Part shown: piece after piece, positions 1 through 6,985 of the stretch
Position numbering within the stretch: the first letter of the stretch is position 1
Layout of the letters: each line of letters opens with the position of its first letter
From: Deltaproteobacteria bacterium
GTDB lineage: Bacteria; Desulfobacterota; Desulfobacteria; Desulfobacterales; Desulfatirhabdiaceae
Reading direction: 5' to 3'
DNA: 9,861 bases
Assembly: GCA_026388755.1 (NCBI GenBank)
Contig: JAPLJE010000372.1
Location: 1-9,861 of the forward strand
Notes under the pieces: model-generated
The model's input: the letters and a program-made list of their open reading frames with translations, nothing else
Told to the model about the DNA's origin: nothing
The model's database searches: none
Program-made: the position numbers and the translations under genes

Positions 1-755
1 CAACCGGCACCGGTAAAACCACTTCCCTTGCAGCTGTTCTGAATGAAATCAATGAAAATCAAGTGGTTCATGTTGTAACACTTGAAGATCCAATTGAATA
101 CCAGCACCCGCACAAGAGAGCCACATTCAATCAGCGAGAAATGGGAAGCGACTTCGACACCTATCCCAACGGTCTTCGAGCGGCTCTCAGGCAGGCACCT
201 AAGGTGATACTGGTTGGCGAAATGCGGGACAGGGAAACCGTTGAAATCGCCCTGAATGCCTCAGAAACAGGTCATCTTGTTTTTTCCACTCTCCATACCG
301 TGGATGCCGGACAGACCATCAACCGAATTCTGGGAATGTTCAATACCGAAGAAGAAAATCAGGTTCGGATCCGCCTTGCCGAGTCCGTTCGGTGGATTGC
401 CTGTCAGCGTCTGCTTCCCAAAATTGGAGGCGAAAGGGTAGCGGCATTTGAAACCATGGGAACAAGTCTTCGGGTTAAGGACACCATATTACATGGAGAA
501 TCCGAAGGCAAAACCTTCTACGAAATCATTCAGGCCGGTAAAGCCTTTGGCATGACAACTTTTGATGATTACATCGTTCAACTTTACAAAAAAGAGTTGA
601 TTTCTGAACAAACAGCCTTGGCTTATGCCTCCCGTAGAGGGATTGTCGGCCGCGGGATTGATGCTATAAAAGCCGAAAGGGGCGAATCGACAACTGATAT
701 TGAAAACCTTGAAGTGGACCGGCAATATGGAAAAAATCAAAAGCGCAGGGTTTGA
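1..755 (+). CDS. pilT: PilT/PilU-type pilus retraction ATPase, 3' part
   Basis: This is the C-terminal ~250 residues of a secretion-superfamily hexameric ATPase of the PilT/PilU group, which powers depolymerisation (retraction) of type IV pili at the inner membrane. The frame is open from base 3 and runs off the left edge. Visible in order: the Walker A loop TGTGKTT at the very edge, the Asp box TLEDPIE (fragment residues ~26-32), Walker B ILVGEMRD (~69-76), and the His box TGHLVFSTLHT (~89-99), followed by QRLLPKIGGERVAAFE. These are the signature blocks of PilT-like rather than PilB assembly ATPases; no zinc-binding Cys cluster of PilB is seen. The region after the His box differs from textbook PilT (no AIRNLIRE block) and ends in a charged tail of about 30 residues. 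PilT versus PilU cannot be decided here. It is followed 15 bp later by a zinc-ribbon/receiver gene on the same strand. Confidence 0.88.
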   Translation, partial: TGTGKTTSLAAVLNEINENQVVHVVTLEDPIEYQHPHKRATFNQREMGSDFDTYPNGLRAALRQAPKVILVGEMRDRETVEIALNASETGHLVFSTLHTVDAGQTINRILGMFNTEEENQVRIRLAESVRWIACQRLLPKIGGERVAAFETMGTSLRVKDTILHGESEGKTFYEIIQAGKAFGMTTFDDYIVQLYKKELISEQTALAYASRRGIVGRGIDAIKAERGESTTDIENLEVDRQYGKNQKRRV

Positions 756-770
756 CAAGGGGATTGGAAA

Positions 771-1460
771 ATGGACGTAATTTGCAATCAATGCATGGGA
801 AAGTTTAAAATATCCGATGAAAAAATACCCTCCGGGCAGGTTGTTTTTATTCCCTGTCCGCGTTGTAAAAACAGGCTCACCGTGGATACCCGTGCAGAAA
901 GACCGCTCACTGAAAACGATCCGATCAAAACCGTTCAACCAACCCGCTCAGGTGAAAAAAATCTGATTGAAACCATTTCATCCAGCACCTATGACGCTTC
1001 AGAAAAACCATTCGATTTTCTGGGACCCGGCGTTAAAACAGTCTTGATTTGTGAATCCGACCCGGCGATTCTGTCCAAACTACGATTTGCACTCAAACAA
1101 ATGGGATATCATACGGTAGAACCACCAAGTGCATCCGATGCGCTAATAAAAATGCGGTTTCATGCCTTTGACATGATCGTCATGAATGAGCTTTTTGACA
1201 GCCCGTCTCCGGATGACAATCCGATTCTCACCTATCTGAATGACGTGATGACATCCGTGCGCCGAAACATGTTTGTGGCATTGATAACGACACGGTTTCG
1301 GACAATGGACAATATGGCGGCTTTCAATAAAAGTGTCAATGTGGTTATCCATTTGAAGAATCTGGATGAAATCGCCAAGATTCTTCGTCGTGCCATTGAC
1401 GATAATCTGGCATTTTACAGCGTTTTTCAAGAATCGCTGATAAAAACAGGCAAAGGATAG
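771..1460 (+). CDS. Zinc-ribbon / degenerate receiver domain protein
   Basis: A 229-residue protein in two parts. The N terminus is a small zinc ribbon of the MJ0042 finger-like type, with cysteines in CNQC (5, 8) and CPRC (29, 32). A polar linker (about 40-87) leads to a CheY-like fold (about 88-212): VLICESDPAI, then FDMIVMNEL, then VALITT. The usual phosphoacceptor Asp at the end of the third strand is Asn139, and the acidic pair on the first strand is Glu95-Ser96, so phosphorylation by a histidine kinase looks unlikely; Thr173/Thr174 at the switch position are kept. There is no output domain. Just downstream of a pilus ATPase, it may act as a protein-interaction module in pilus or surface-motility control, but that is inference from neighbourhood. 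The ATG is preceded by AAGGGG about 9 bases upstream. No established name is known to me. Confidence 0.8.
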   Translation: MDVICNQCMGKFKISDEKIPSGQVVFIPCPRCKNRLTVDTRAERPLTENDPIKTVQPTRSGEKNLIETISSSTYDASEKPFDFLGPGVKTVLICESDPAILSKLRFALKQMGYHTVEPPSASDALIKMRFHAFDMIVMNELFDSPSPDDNPILTYLNDVMTSVRRNMFVALITTRFRTMDNMAAFNKSVNVVIHLKNLDEIAKILRRAIDDNLAFYSVFQESLIKTGKG

Positions 1461-1471
1461 ACCTGGATTCC

Positions 1472-1615
1472 ATGACATATACGTGTTCGGATTACCGGTT
1501 GGAAATGGTTTTGCTCGGTATTCAACGCAGACTTTATGAGGAAGAGCTGCCTGAGGACGAGAAGGAAAGGCTTCTGAAGGAAATCCAGAAGATCGAGGCT
1601 GAAATGGAAATGTAA
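1472..1615 (+). CDS. Small acidic coiled helical protein, 47 aa
   Basis: This short frame starts at ATG 1472, 11 bp after the receiver-like gene, and stops at TAA 1613-1615. It encodes 47 residues beginning MTYTCSDYRLEM and continuing as one charged amphipathic helix rich in Glu, Lys and Arg (LYEEELPEDEKERLLKEI). No signal peptide or membrane segment is present. The upstream ribosome-binding site is weak. The composition (regular heptad-like spacing of Leu/Ile, Glu/Lys pairs, few rare codons) looks like a real protein, and the start pattern resembles small uncharacterised proteins I associate with delta-proteobacterial genomes, although I could not check this. It probably shares the transcript of the two upstream genes. 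Function unknown; a helix-helix interaction role is a guess. Confidence 0.6.
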   Translation: MTYTCSDYRLEMVLLGIQRRLYEEELPEDEKERLLKEIQKIEAEMEM

Positions 1616-1617
1616 GG

Positions 1618-1821
1618 TTATAATTCTTCGCTGATGATCCTCAGACCTTCCAGGGTTAAATCCGGCTCAACCACGTCGATGGTGTGTGAAACGCCGGCAA
1701 TCAAAACCGAAAGCCCACCGGTTGCTACGATTTTGGGATTTGTGCCCATTTCGGCCTTCAGCCGCGTGACCATGCCGTCCACGAGTCCCGCATAGCCATA
1801 GATGATACCGGATTGAATGCT
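1618..1821 (-). pseudogene. coaX: Orphaned out-of-frame 3' end of coaX
   Basis: Read on the minus strand, this segment encodes [18 protein letters not shown], then [18 protein letters not shown], and then a normal CoaX C terminus ([18 protein letters not shown], ending RIISEEL and a TAA at 1618-1620). It has no start codon of its own in a sensible place and continues the upstream coaX frame only if 104 bp are removed. Its first 104 bases duplicate 1822-1925. It is therefore the detached end of the same gene, not a separate gene. The stop lies 2 bp from the stop of the convergent 47-residue gene. Confidence 0.88.
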
Positions 1822-1925
1822 CCAGTTGCCACGATTTTTGGGTCTGTGCCCATTTCTGCCTTCAGTCGCATGACCATACCGTCCACTAGTCCGGCATAAC
1901 CATAGATGATACCGGATTGAATGCT
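1718..1925. repeat. 104-bp imperfect tandem duplication inside coaX
   Basis: Two head-to-tail units, 1718-1821 and 1822-1925, align without gaps with 12 mismatches (about 88% identical, counted by eye). The last 26 bases of each unit are identical (ending GATTGAATGCT). In the coaX reading frame 11 codons differ, 9 silently; the two replacements are Thr/Met and Asn/Asp. The 104-bp period is one base short of 35 codons, which is what breaks the reading frame. Confidence 0.95.
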
Positions 1926-2486
1926 ACTAGCCGTATCCTTTCCGATCACCTGCTTCGGCGGCGTGAATATCTCAACCCGCGGCAGTTTGGATGCATTCTT
2001 GAATAGGGCTTCTGCGGAAATCATGATGCCGGGGCTGATGGCGCCGCCTAAATAAGCACCGGTTTCAGAAATGGCATCAAAGGTTGTGGCTGTGCCAAAA
2101 TCAATGACGACCAGGCTGGTTCGGTACCGGTGAAAGGCGGCAACGGCGTTGACGATCCGGTCGGCACCGACTTCTCCGGGATTGGTATAGAGAATTGGCA
2201 TTCCCTGATACGTTTTGGGATCCACCCAGACCGGTGAATGATGAAGATATTTTCTGCAGAATGCATCCAGGATATTGACCAGCGGCGGAACCACGCAGGA
2301 AACGATGGTTCTGTCAATCTGATCCGGCTTTATCCGGCTTCCTTCAAACAAATTATAAGCCAGGATATGAAACTCATCTTCCGTGATGTTGCGCTCCGTG
2401 CGAATTCGCCAGTCTTTCAGCAGCGCCTGTTCGTGATAAACACCAAGGACAATATTGGTATTTCCCACATCAATCACAAGAAGCAT
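1758..2486 (-). CDS. coaX: Type III pantothenate kinase, C terminus frameshifted
   Basis: CoaX phosphorylates pantothenate with ATP in the first step of coenzyme A synthesis in the cytosol. The 242-residue product has the family blocks: DVGNTN phosphate loop (6-11), GADR (107-110), and DFGTATTFD (129-137), with GGAISPGI near 147-154. Everything to KIVATG (about 217-222) is normal. The last ~20 residues ([14 protein letters not shown] onward) are a frameshift product, because a 104-bp tandem duplication puts the true C-terminal coding sequence (1618-1821) in another frame. Removing one repeat unit would restore a 254-residue protein ending RIISEEL, a normal CoaX length. The ATG overlaps the end of folP by 17 bp and has AAAGGG 7 bases upstream, so translation is probably coupled. 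Whether the truncated, mis-ended product is active is uncertain; this family acts as a dimer and the lost end is conserved. Confidence 0.9.
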   Translation of the reverse strand: MLLVIDVGNTNIVLGVYHEQALLKDWRIRTERNITEDEFHILAYNLFEGSRIKPDQIDRTIVSCVVPPLVNILDAFCRKYLHHSPVWVDPKTYQGMPILYTNPGEVGADRIVNAVAAFHRYRTSLVVIDFGTATTFDAISETGAYLGGAISPGIMISAEALFKNASKLPRVEIFTPPKQVIGKDTASSIQSGIIYGYAGLVDGMVMRLKAEMGTDPKIVATGAFNPVSSMAMRDSWTAWSRG

Positions 2487-3357
2487 CGGGTATCCCTTTC
2501 ATCGCATCCATGAGCCTTACGGTTGTCACTGTTCGGGCCACATCATGAACCCGAAGGATATGGGCGCCGTTTAAGATGCCTGCGGTAACGATTGCCTGTG
2601 TGCCGGTTTCAATACTCTCCGAACTCGGGTCGAGCCCTTCAGGATCTGTGGTTTTAAGAAGATTTCGAATAAAGGATTTCCGGGAAGGGCCGATGAGTAT
2701 TGGCACATCCAGAGACGCAAAAGCGTTCAGGCATCGAATCAGCATCAGGTTGTGGTGAATGGTTTTGCCAAAGCCGATTCCTGGATCGATAATGATTCGG
2801 GATCGTAAAACACCTTGGCTGACGGCATGCTGGATGGCTGTGGCTAAAAACGTCCTGATTTCCAAAAGGAGGCTCTCATAGACCGGGGCCACCTGCATGG
2901 TTTTGGGTATTCCCAGCATGTGCATCAGGATCACCGGGACGCCGGATGCCGCGGCCACCTTTGCCATGTCTGCATCCAGCCGAAGCGCCCCAACATCATT
3001 GATGATGGAGGCGCCTGCATCAATGGCTCGTCTGGCGACACCGGATTTGGTGGTATCAATCGATATGGGGATGGACACGCGCCTGGCGATGGCTTCGATG
3101 ACCGGAACGACGCGGCGGGTTTCTTCCTCTTCAGTCACGGCATCGGAAAAGGGGCGGGTGGATTCTCCGCCCACATCCAGAATGTCAGCCCCATCCGCAA
3201 CCAGTTTCTCAGCTTGAGAGACGGCATGATCAAAAACGAAAAACTTGCCGCCATCTGAAAAAGAATCCGGAGTGACATTTAAAATCCCCATGATACAAGT
3301 GCGGGGTCCCAGTTTCAGGTGATGATTTTCCCACGATATGTCGAAATTTTTTATCAT
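2470..3357 (-). CDS. folP: Dihydropteroate synthase
   Basis: FolP condenses 4-aminobenzoate with 6-hydroxymethyl-dihydropterin pyrophosphate to form dihydropteroate in folate synthesis, and is the sulfonamide target. The 295-residue TIM-barrel protein shows every family block: NVTPDSFSDGG (27-37), GGESTRP (63-69), SIDTTKS (99-105), ASIINDVGA (116-124), MHMLG (145-149), DPGIGFGK (191-198), GPSRKSF (223-229), and RVHDV (269-273). Length is slightly above the usual ~270-285 because of the N-terminal SWENHHLKLG lead. The ATG overlaps the ftsH stop in an ATGA junction, and its own 3' end overlaps the coaX start by 17 bp. The ftsH-folP order is common in many bacteria. No sequence defect was seen. 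Confidence 0.96.
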   Translation of the reverse strand: MIKNFDISWENHHLKLGPRTCIMGILNVTPDSFSDGGKFFVFDHAVSQAEKLVADGADILDVGGESTRPFSDAVTEEEETRRVVPVIEAIARRVSIPISIDTTKSGVARRAIDAGASIINDVGALRLDADMAKVAAASGVPVILMHMLGIPKTMQVAPVYESLLLEIRTFLATAIQHAVSQGVLRSRIIIDPGIGFGKTIHHNLMLIRCLNAFASLDVPILIGPSRKSFIRNLLKTTDPEGLDPSSESIETGTQAIVTAGILNGAHILRVHDVARTVTTVRLMDAMKGIPDASCD

Positions 3358-5186
3358 GCCCCGACAGCTTCTCCCTCGACAGGTGGATTGGAAGGAAATT
3401 CAAAATCAGGTCGAACAGTGCGAATCAGGGCATCCAGTTCCGAACCCATGACGGTTTCCTTTTCGAGCAAAAGGGCTGCCAGTTTGTGTAAAATCTCCAT
3501 GTTTTCCGCCAAAACCTGTCGGGCCCGCTCATAGTTGTTTCGGATCAATTTGTTGATTTCGCTGTCAATTTTATGAGCGGTTTCCTCGGAATAATCCCGA
3601 TGCTGCGCAATTTCCCTGCCCAGAAAAATCTGCTCTTCATTTTTGGCATAGGACAAGGGACCCAGCAGATCACTCATTCCCCAGGCGCGGACCATTTTCT
3701 GAGCCAGTTCCGTGGCCTGTTTGATATCATTGGAAGCGCCGGTACTGATCCGATTAAAAATCAGCTCTTCCGCAACCCTGCCGCCAAAAGCCACGGACAG
3801 CTCGCTCTCAAGCTGATCCTTATACCGGAAATCCTGCTCTTCCGGCAGAAACCAGGTAATGCCGGCGGCTCTGCCTCTGGGGATAATCGTGATTTTATTG
3901 ACCGCATGGGTTCCAGGCAGCAATCGGGCAACCAGCCCGTGGCCGGCTTCATGATAGGCCGTGGTTTTACGGTCTTCTTCCCTGACAACCTTGGATTTTC
4001 GCTCCAGACCCATATAAACCTTGTCCTTGGCGTCATCCAGATCCATCATGTCCACTTTTTCCTTATTTCGTTTTGCAGCCAGAAGCGCCGCCTCATTAAC
4101 GAGATTTTCCAGATCAGCTCCGGAAAAACCGGGAGCCAGAACCGTTGGATCCACATCCGGTGCAATCGGGGATTTTTTCATGTGAACGCGAAGGATTTGT
4201 TCACGGCCCTTGATGTCCGGCAGCGAAACCACGACCTGCCGATCAAACCGTCCGGGACGCAGCAGCGCCGGGTCCAGAACATCCGGCCGGTTTGTTGCGG
4301 AGATCAGAATGACCCCTTCATTGGATTCAAATCCATCCATTTCCACCAGAAGCTGGTTTAAGGTCTGCTCGCGCTCGTCATGACCGCCGCCGAGTCCGGC
4401 GCCGCGGTGTCTGCCGACGGCATCAATTTCATCAATGAAAATGATGCAGGGGGCATTCTTTTTCCCCTGGACAAAAAGATCCCGGACCCTTGATGCACCG
4501 ACACCGACAAACATTTCCACAAAATCAGAGCCGCTGATGCTGAAAAACGGCACGCCAGCTTCGCCGGCAATAGCTCTGGCCAGGAGGGTTTTCCCGGTTC
4601 CGGGAGAGCCCATCAACAATACCCCTTTGGGAATTCGCCCGCCCAGCCGTGTGAATTTTTTGGGTTCTTTTAAAAATTCGACGATCTCTCCCAGCTCTTC
4701 CTTGGCCTCATCAATCCCGGCAACATCTTCAAACGTGACTTTTTCAGACTGATCCGACATCAGTTTTGCTCGGCTCTTCCCGAATGACATGGCTTTTCCG
4801 CCACCGGCCTGCATCTGTCGCATGAAAAAAATCCATACGCCAATCAGCACAATCATGGGAAGCCAGGATACCAGAAGCGACATGTACCAGGGGGATTCTG
4901 CGGGCGGTTTTGCGTTAATGGCGACGCCTTTTTGCCGAAGAATGCTGATCAAATCGCTGTCCTGAGGCGCATAGACCTTAAATCGGCTGCGGTTGGTGTC
5001 GGTAACGTAGAGTTCCTGGCCCTGCATGACCACATCAGCAATCCGGCTGTCCTCAACCAGAGAAAGAAATTCGGTGTAACTGATGGTGGTATCTGCAACA
5101 TGCTGTTGATTGAAAAGATTGTACAGCATGATCATCATCAGGGTGATAACCAGCCATAAGGCCAGATTTTTGTAAAACGGATTCAA
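3354..5186 (-). CDS. ftsH: ATP-dependent zinc metalloprotease FtsH
   Basis: FtsH is the membrane-anchored hexameric AAA+ protease that degrades damaged membrane proteins and some regulators. The 610-residue product has an N-terminal membrane helix (about 8-24), a periplasmic stretch, a second helix (about 103-122), Walker A GSPGTGKT (193-200), pore loop MFVGVG (225-230), Walker B IIFIDE (248-253), the second region of homology [20 protein letters not shown] (297-316), the zinc-protease site HEAGH (412-416), and a third zinc ligand Asp487 in [10 protein letters not shown]. The length is typical and the protein looks intact. The start is a TTG with a strong AGGAGG nine bases upstream; no better ATG exists. 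It follows tilS after a 121-bp AT-rich gap, the largest in the minus-strand cluster, so it may have its own promoter. The tail is acidic and proline-bearing, as often seen. Confidence 0.97.
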   Translation of the reverse strand: MNPFYKNLALWLVITLMMIMLYNLFNQQHVADTTISYTEFLSLVEDSRIADVVMQGQELYVTDTNRSRFKVYAPQDSDLISILRQKGVAINAKPPAESPWYMSLLVSWLPMIVLIGVWIFFMRQMQAGGGKAMSFGKSRAKLMSDQSEKVTFEDVAGIDEAKEELGEIVEFLKEPKKFTRLGGRIPKGVLLMGSPGTGKTLLARAIAGEAGVPFFSISGSDFVEMFVGVGASRVRDLFVQGKKNAPCIIFIDEIDAVGRHRGAGLGGGHDEREQTLNQLLVEMDGFESNEGVILISATNRPDVLDPALLRPGRFDRQVVVSLPDIKGREQILRVHMKKSPIAPDVDPTVLAPGFSGADLENLVNEAALLAAKRNKEKVDMMDLDDAKDKVYMGLERKSKVVREEDRKTTAYHEAGHGLVARLLPGTHAVNKITIIPRGRAAGITWFLPEEQDFRYKDQLESELSVAFGGRVAEELIFNRISTGASNDIKQATELAQKMVRAWGMSDLLGPLSYAKNEEQIFLGREIAQHRDYSEETAHKIDSEINKLIRNNYERARQVLAENMEILHKLAALLLEKETVMGSELDALIRTVRPDFEFPSNPPVEGEAVGA

Positions 5187-5307
5187 AAGAAATATCCTCC
5201 TAACGGTAAATGTGAAGACTTTTTATGAGCTCATCAAAAGCAAAAAATGATGAATTCTGATTCAAAAGTCAAGCCACGTAATTTTATAAATTAATCATCA
5301 TAACAGG
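5187..5307 (-). promoter_or_regulatory. AT-rich leader between tilS and ftsH, possible promoter
   Basis: This is the only sizeable intergenic gap in the minus-strand cluster. It is clearly AT-rich. On the minus strand it contains TTGACT (5272-5267), a good -35 match, but the hexamer 17 bases later (CATTTT) is a poor -10. A TATAAA-like run lies further upstream near 5285. A 10-bp palindrome, ATGAGCTCAT, lies at 5225-5234. ftsH often has its own promoter, which makes one plausible here, but the exact site is not established by the sequence. Confidence 0.25.
5196..5201 (-). promoter_or_regulatory. Ribosome-binding site of ftsH
   Basis: A perfect AGGAGG on the minus strand sits nine bases before the TTG at 5186. 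It decides this non-ATG start, since the first downstream residues ([12 protein letters not shown]) already begin the membrane helix of FtsH. Confidence 0.8.
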
Positions 5308-5832
5308 TTATGCAAGCTCTGAATAAAGGGGCCAACAAAATTCGACTCTAAGCACCCGCCGGGTTGACGTCGTGGCTTTAAAATGGCCGTTGATTCGATG
5401 ACCCGCCAGCCAGACAACCTCATTCCCGCTTAAAAGAACCGGGCATTGCTGCCGCTCGGTGCGATCAATTTTGTGGTCAATAAAATATTTCTGTATCTTC
5501 TGTGTTCCGGTCACTCCCAGGGGGTTAAACCGATCGCCCGGCTGAATATTTCGCAGAATCAGCGGAAATATCAGCATATCCATATCCAGCAAGGCAATTT
5601 TTTCGGACAGATTGTCCATCATACAGGATCCGATGGGTATTTCCGAAAATGTCAGCACCGCACCGGTTTCGGAAATGGTAACAGTTGCATGCTCAACAGG
5701 TTCGGAAACAGAATAAAAAAAAGACAGTTGTCTGCGCCGAATTTCCAGCCTGCTGCTGCGCAAAGATTCGTCCACTTGATAAAACGTCAGAAGGCTTTTA
5801 TTTCTCTGAATCCGAATTCCATCCGGCAGCAT
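5308..5832 (-). CDS. tilS: TilS C-terminal part, split off by frameshift
   Basis: This frame encodes the C-terminal tRNA-binding domains of tRNA(Ile)-lysidine synthetase. The final domain has the typical blocks IQPGDRFNPLGVTGTQKIQK, then FIDHKIDRTERQQCPVLLSG, then VVWLAGHRING. The first ATG is at 5832, but TilS-like sequence continues upstream in the same frame to about 5886 (HIEAVRELAERQQYPAQ), and the frame stays open to 5901. It therefore belongs to the gene whose N-terminal part ends at 5858 in another frame, rather than being a free-standing gene. Without the PP-loop domain it cannot make lysidine by itself. The stop is followed by the AT-rich ftsH leader. Confidence 0.85.
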   Translation of the reverse strand: MLPDGIRIQRNKSLLTFYQVDESLRSSRLEIRRRQLSFFYSVSEPVEHATVTISETGAVLTFSEIPIGSCMMDNLSEKIALLDMDMLIFPLILRNIQPGDRFNPLGVTGTQKIQKYFIDHKIDRTERQQCPVLLSGNEVVWLAGHRINGHFKATTSTRRVLRVEFCWPLYSELA

Positions 5833-5857
5833 CAGTTGAGCCGGATATTGCTGTCGC

Positions 5858-6715
5858 TCAGCCAGTTCCCGTACAGCCTCGATATGAGAAAACGATATTC
5901 TTCAGGATCGATATTGCCAATACCACTCGGTGCTTGCCTGCACTGACAAGTGCTTTTTCATAAATGGGCTGAATGAGTTCATTCATCCATTCATCTTCGG
6001 ATCGAACAATTTTGGAAAACCGGTTCAGGGTTTCAACAATCCCGGGATTACAGCAAGCCTGAATATAGGGGATTGTTTCATGACGGATCCGGTTCCTCAA
6101 AAACCGCATGTCGCGATTGGATTTGTCAACTTGATATGTTATCGCATTTTCATTGAGAAATGCAACAAGTTCATTTCTGCTGGTGGAAATAAGCGGTCGG
6201 ACGATTCTGTCCTCTCTGACAGGGGGAATTCCGGAAAAGCCAAGAGGACCGCTGCCGCGGAACAGAAACATCAGCATCAGCTCGGCATTGTCATCCCGAT
6301 GATGGCCTACCGCAATTTTATGATATCCGTTCTGGCGGCTGATGCGATCAAAAAAATCATACCGGACCTGCCTGGCGGCCGTTTCGAGCGAAAGTTTTCG
6401 GAATGCCGGATCACTTCGGATTTTGATGGCTTCGCTGTAACAGGGAAGATTCAGACGTGAAGCCAGATCGGCAACAAAGTCTGCATCCCTGTCCGATTCA
6501 GCCCCCCTCAAGCAATGATTCAGGTGAGCGATTCCAATCGTAAATTCCCATTTAGGGGCCAGTTGAACCAGAATATGAAGCAGAGCAACGGAATCGGGAC
6601 CGCCGGACACGCCTGTCAGAACGCTATCGCCTTTGCTGAACATGTTCTGGAGCGAAATGGTCTGCTCTACCTTCTGCAGTATCTGATGGGAATGTGGTCG
6701 CATGGTCGAAATCAC
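5858..6715 (-). CDS. tilS: tRNA(Ile)-lysidine synthetase, N-terminal part
   Basis: TilS attaches lysine to C34 of tRNA-Ile(CAU) with ATP so that it reads AUA; it is normally essential. This 285-residue frame holds the catalytic PP-loop domain: SGGPDS (37-42), AHLNHCLRG (63-71), GHHRDDNAE (137-145; many homologues have Gln where Asn143 stands), and VDKSNRDMRFLRNRIRH (196-212). Sequence is TilS-like to about residue 266 (GKHRVVL), after which the frame ends in an unrelated tail and a stop at 5858. The C-terminal domains continue in another frame (5308-5901). Adding one base at the T run at 5889-5892 would join them as ~469 residues, but the linker then looks about 15-20 residues short. The start is uncertain: GTG 6715 or ATG 6703, neither with a clear ribosome-binding site. 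It lies 14 bp after the ThiS/MoaD-like gene. Confidence 0.9.
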   Translation of the reverse strand: MISTMRPHSHQILQKVEQTISLQNMFSKGDSVLTGVSGGPDSVALLHILVQLAPKWEFTIGIAHLNHCLRGAESDRDADFVADLASRLNLPCYSEAIKIRSDPAFRKLSLETAARQVRYDFFDRISRQNGYHKIAVGHHRDDNAELMLMFLFRGSGPLGFSGIPPVREDRIVRPLISTSRNELVAFLNENAITYQVDKSNRDMRFLRNRIRHETIPYIQACCNPGIVETLNRFSKIVRSEDEWMNELIQPIYEKALVSAGKHRVVLAISILKNIVFSYRGCTGTG

Positions 6716-6729
6716 TGTAACAGCAGGAA

Positions 6730-6963
6730 TTATCCGCCTGTCAAGGGCGGGAAAAAGGTCAGGCTGTCACCTTCTGAAAGCCGGGTATCTTCCTTGGCAT
6801 GATGGCCGTTCAGCAGGATTACCCTCTCGGTTTCAGGGGGAATTCCCAGAACATCGGAGACTGTCCTGACCGTTGATTCTTCAGCAAGATCCAGTTCCCC
6901 GCATCCGTCTGTCAAAAGGGAAAAGGAGCGTAAATTGGCAAACAGGCGAAATGATATTTTCAT
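6730..6963 (-). CDS. ThiS/MoaD-family ubiquitin-like sulfur carrier
   Basis: A 77-residue beta-grasp protein beginning MKISFRLFANLR and ending FPPLTGG. The exposed C-terminal Gly-Gly is the hallmark of sulfur carriers that are adenylated by an E1-like enzyme (MoeB/ThiF) and then thiocarboxylated, serving molybdopterin, thiamine, cysteine or tRNA thiolation pathways. The length fits MoaD (about 80) as well as the larger ThiS forms. VILLNGHHA and LSEGDSLTFFPPL match the core strands of the family. No E1-like enzyme, MoaE or thiazole synthase is adjacent, so the client pathway cannot be named. MoaD-type is slightly favoured by the PPLTGG ending. It sits 13 bp after the ubiA-like gene and 14 bp before tilS, so co-transcription is likely. 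The ribosome-binding site is weak. Confidence 0.85.
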   Translation of the reverse strand: MKISFRLFANLRSFSLLTDGCGELDLAEESTVRTVSDVLGIPPETERVILLNGHHAKEDTRLSEGDSLTFFPPLTGG

Positions 6964-6968
6964 AATTC

Positions 6969-6985
6969 AATCGATATCATCGATT
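6969..6985. repeat. Short inverted repeat at ubiA-like/thiS-like junction
   Basis: AATCGAT-ATC-ATCGATT is a perfect 7-bp inverted repeat with a 3-base loop. On the minus strand it overlaps the stop codon of the ubiA-like gene and ends six bases before the ATG of the sulfur-carrier gene. The stem is AT-rich with no T tract, so it is not a convincing terminator; it may be a weak hairpin at the translation start or chance. Confidence 0.45.

Noticed and set aside
1600..1640. Bidirectional terminator between the convergent gene groups
   Set aside because: Only very short stems can be drawn and there is no T tract on either strand.
1718..1925. Tandem repeat as a CRISPR unit or regulatory repeat array
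   Set aside because: There are only two adjacent 104-bp units, no spacers, and both read as CoaX protein sequence.
3573..4361. Long plus-strand frame of 262 codons opposite ftsH
   Set aside because: It lies wholly antisense to a strongly conserved FtsH, has no recognisable domain, and its composition is that of a shadow frame.
5308..6963. ThiS-like plus PP-loop gene as a TtuB/TtuA-like tRNA thiolation pair
   Set aside because: The PP-loop protein has TilS motifs (AHLNHCLRG, the RNRIRH region and a TilS C-terminal domain) and shows no zinc-finger Cys pairs of TtuA, so lysidine synthesis is the better call.
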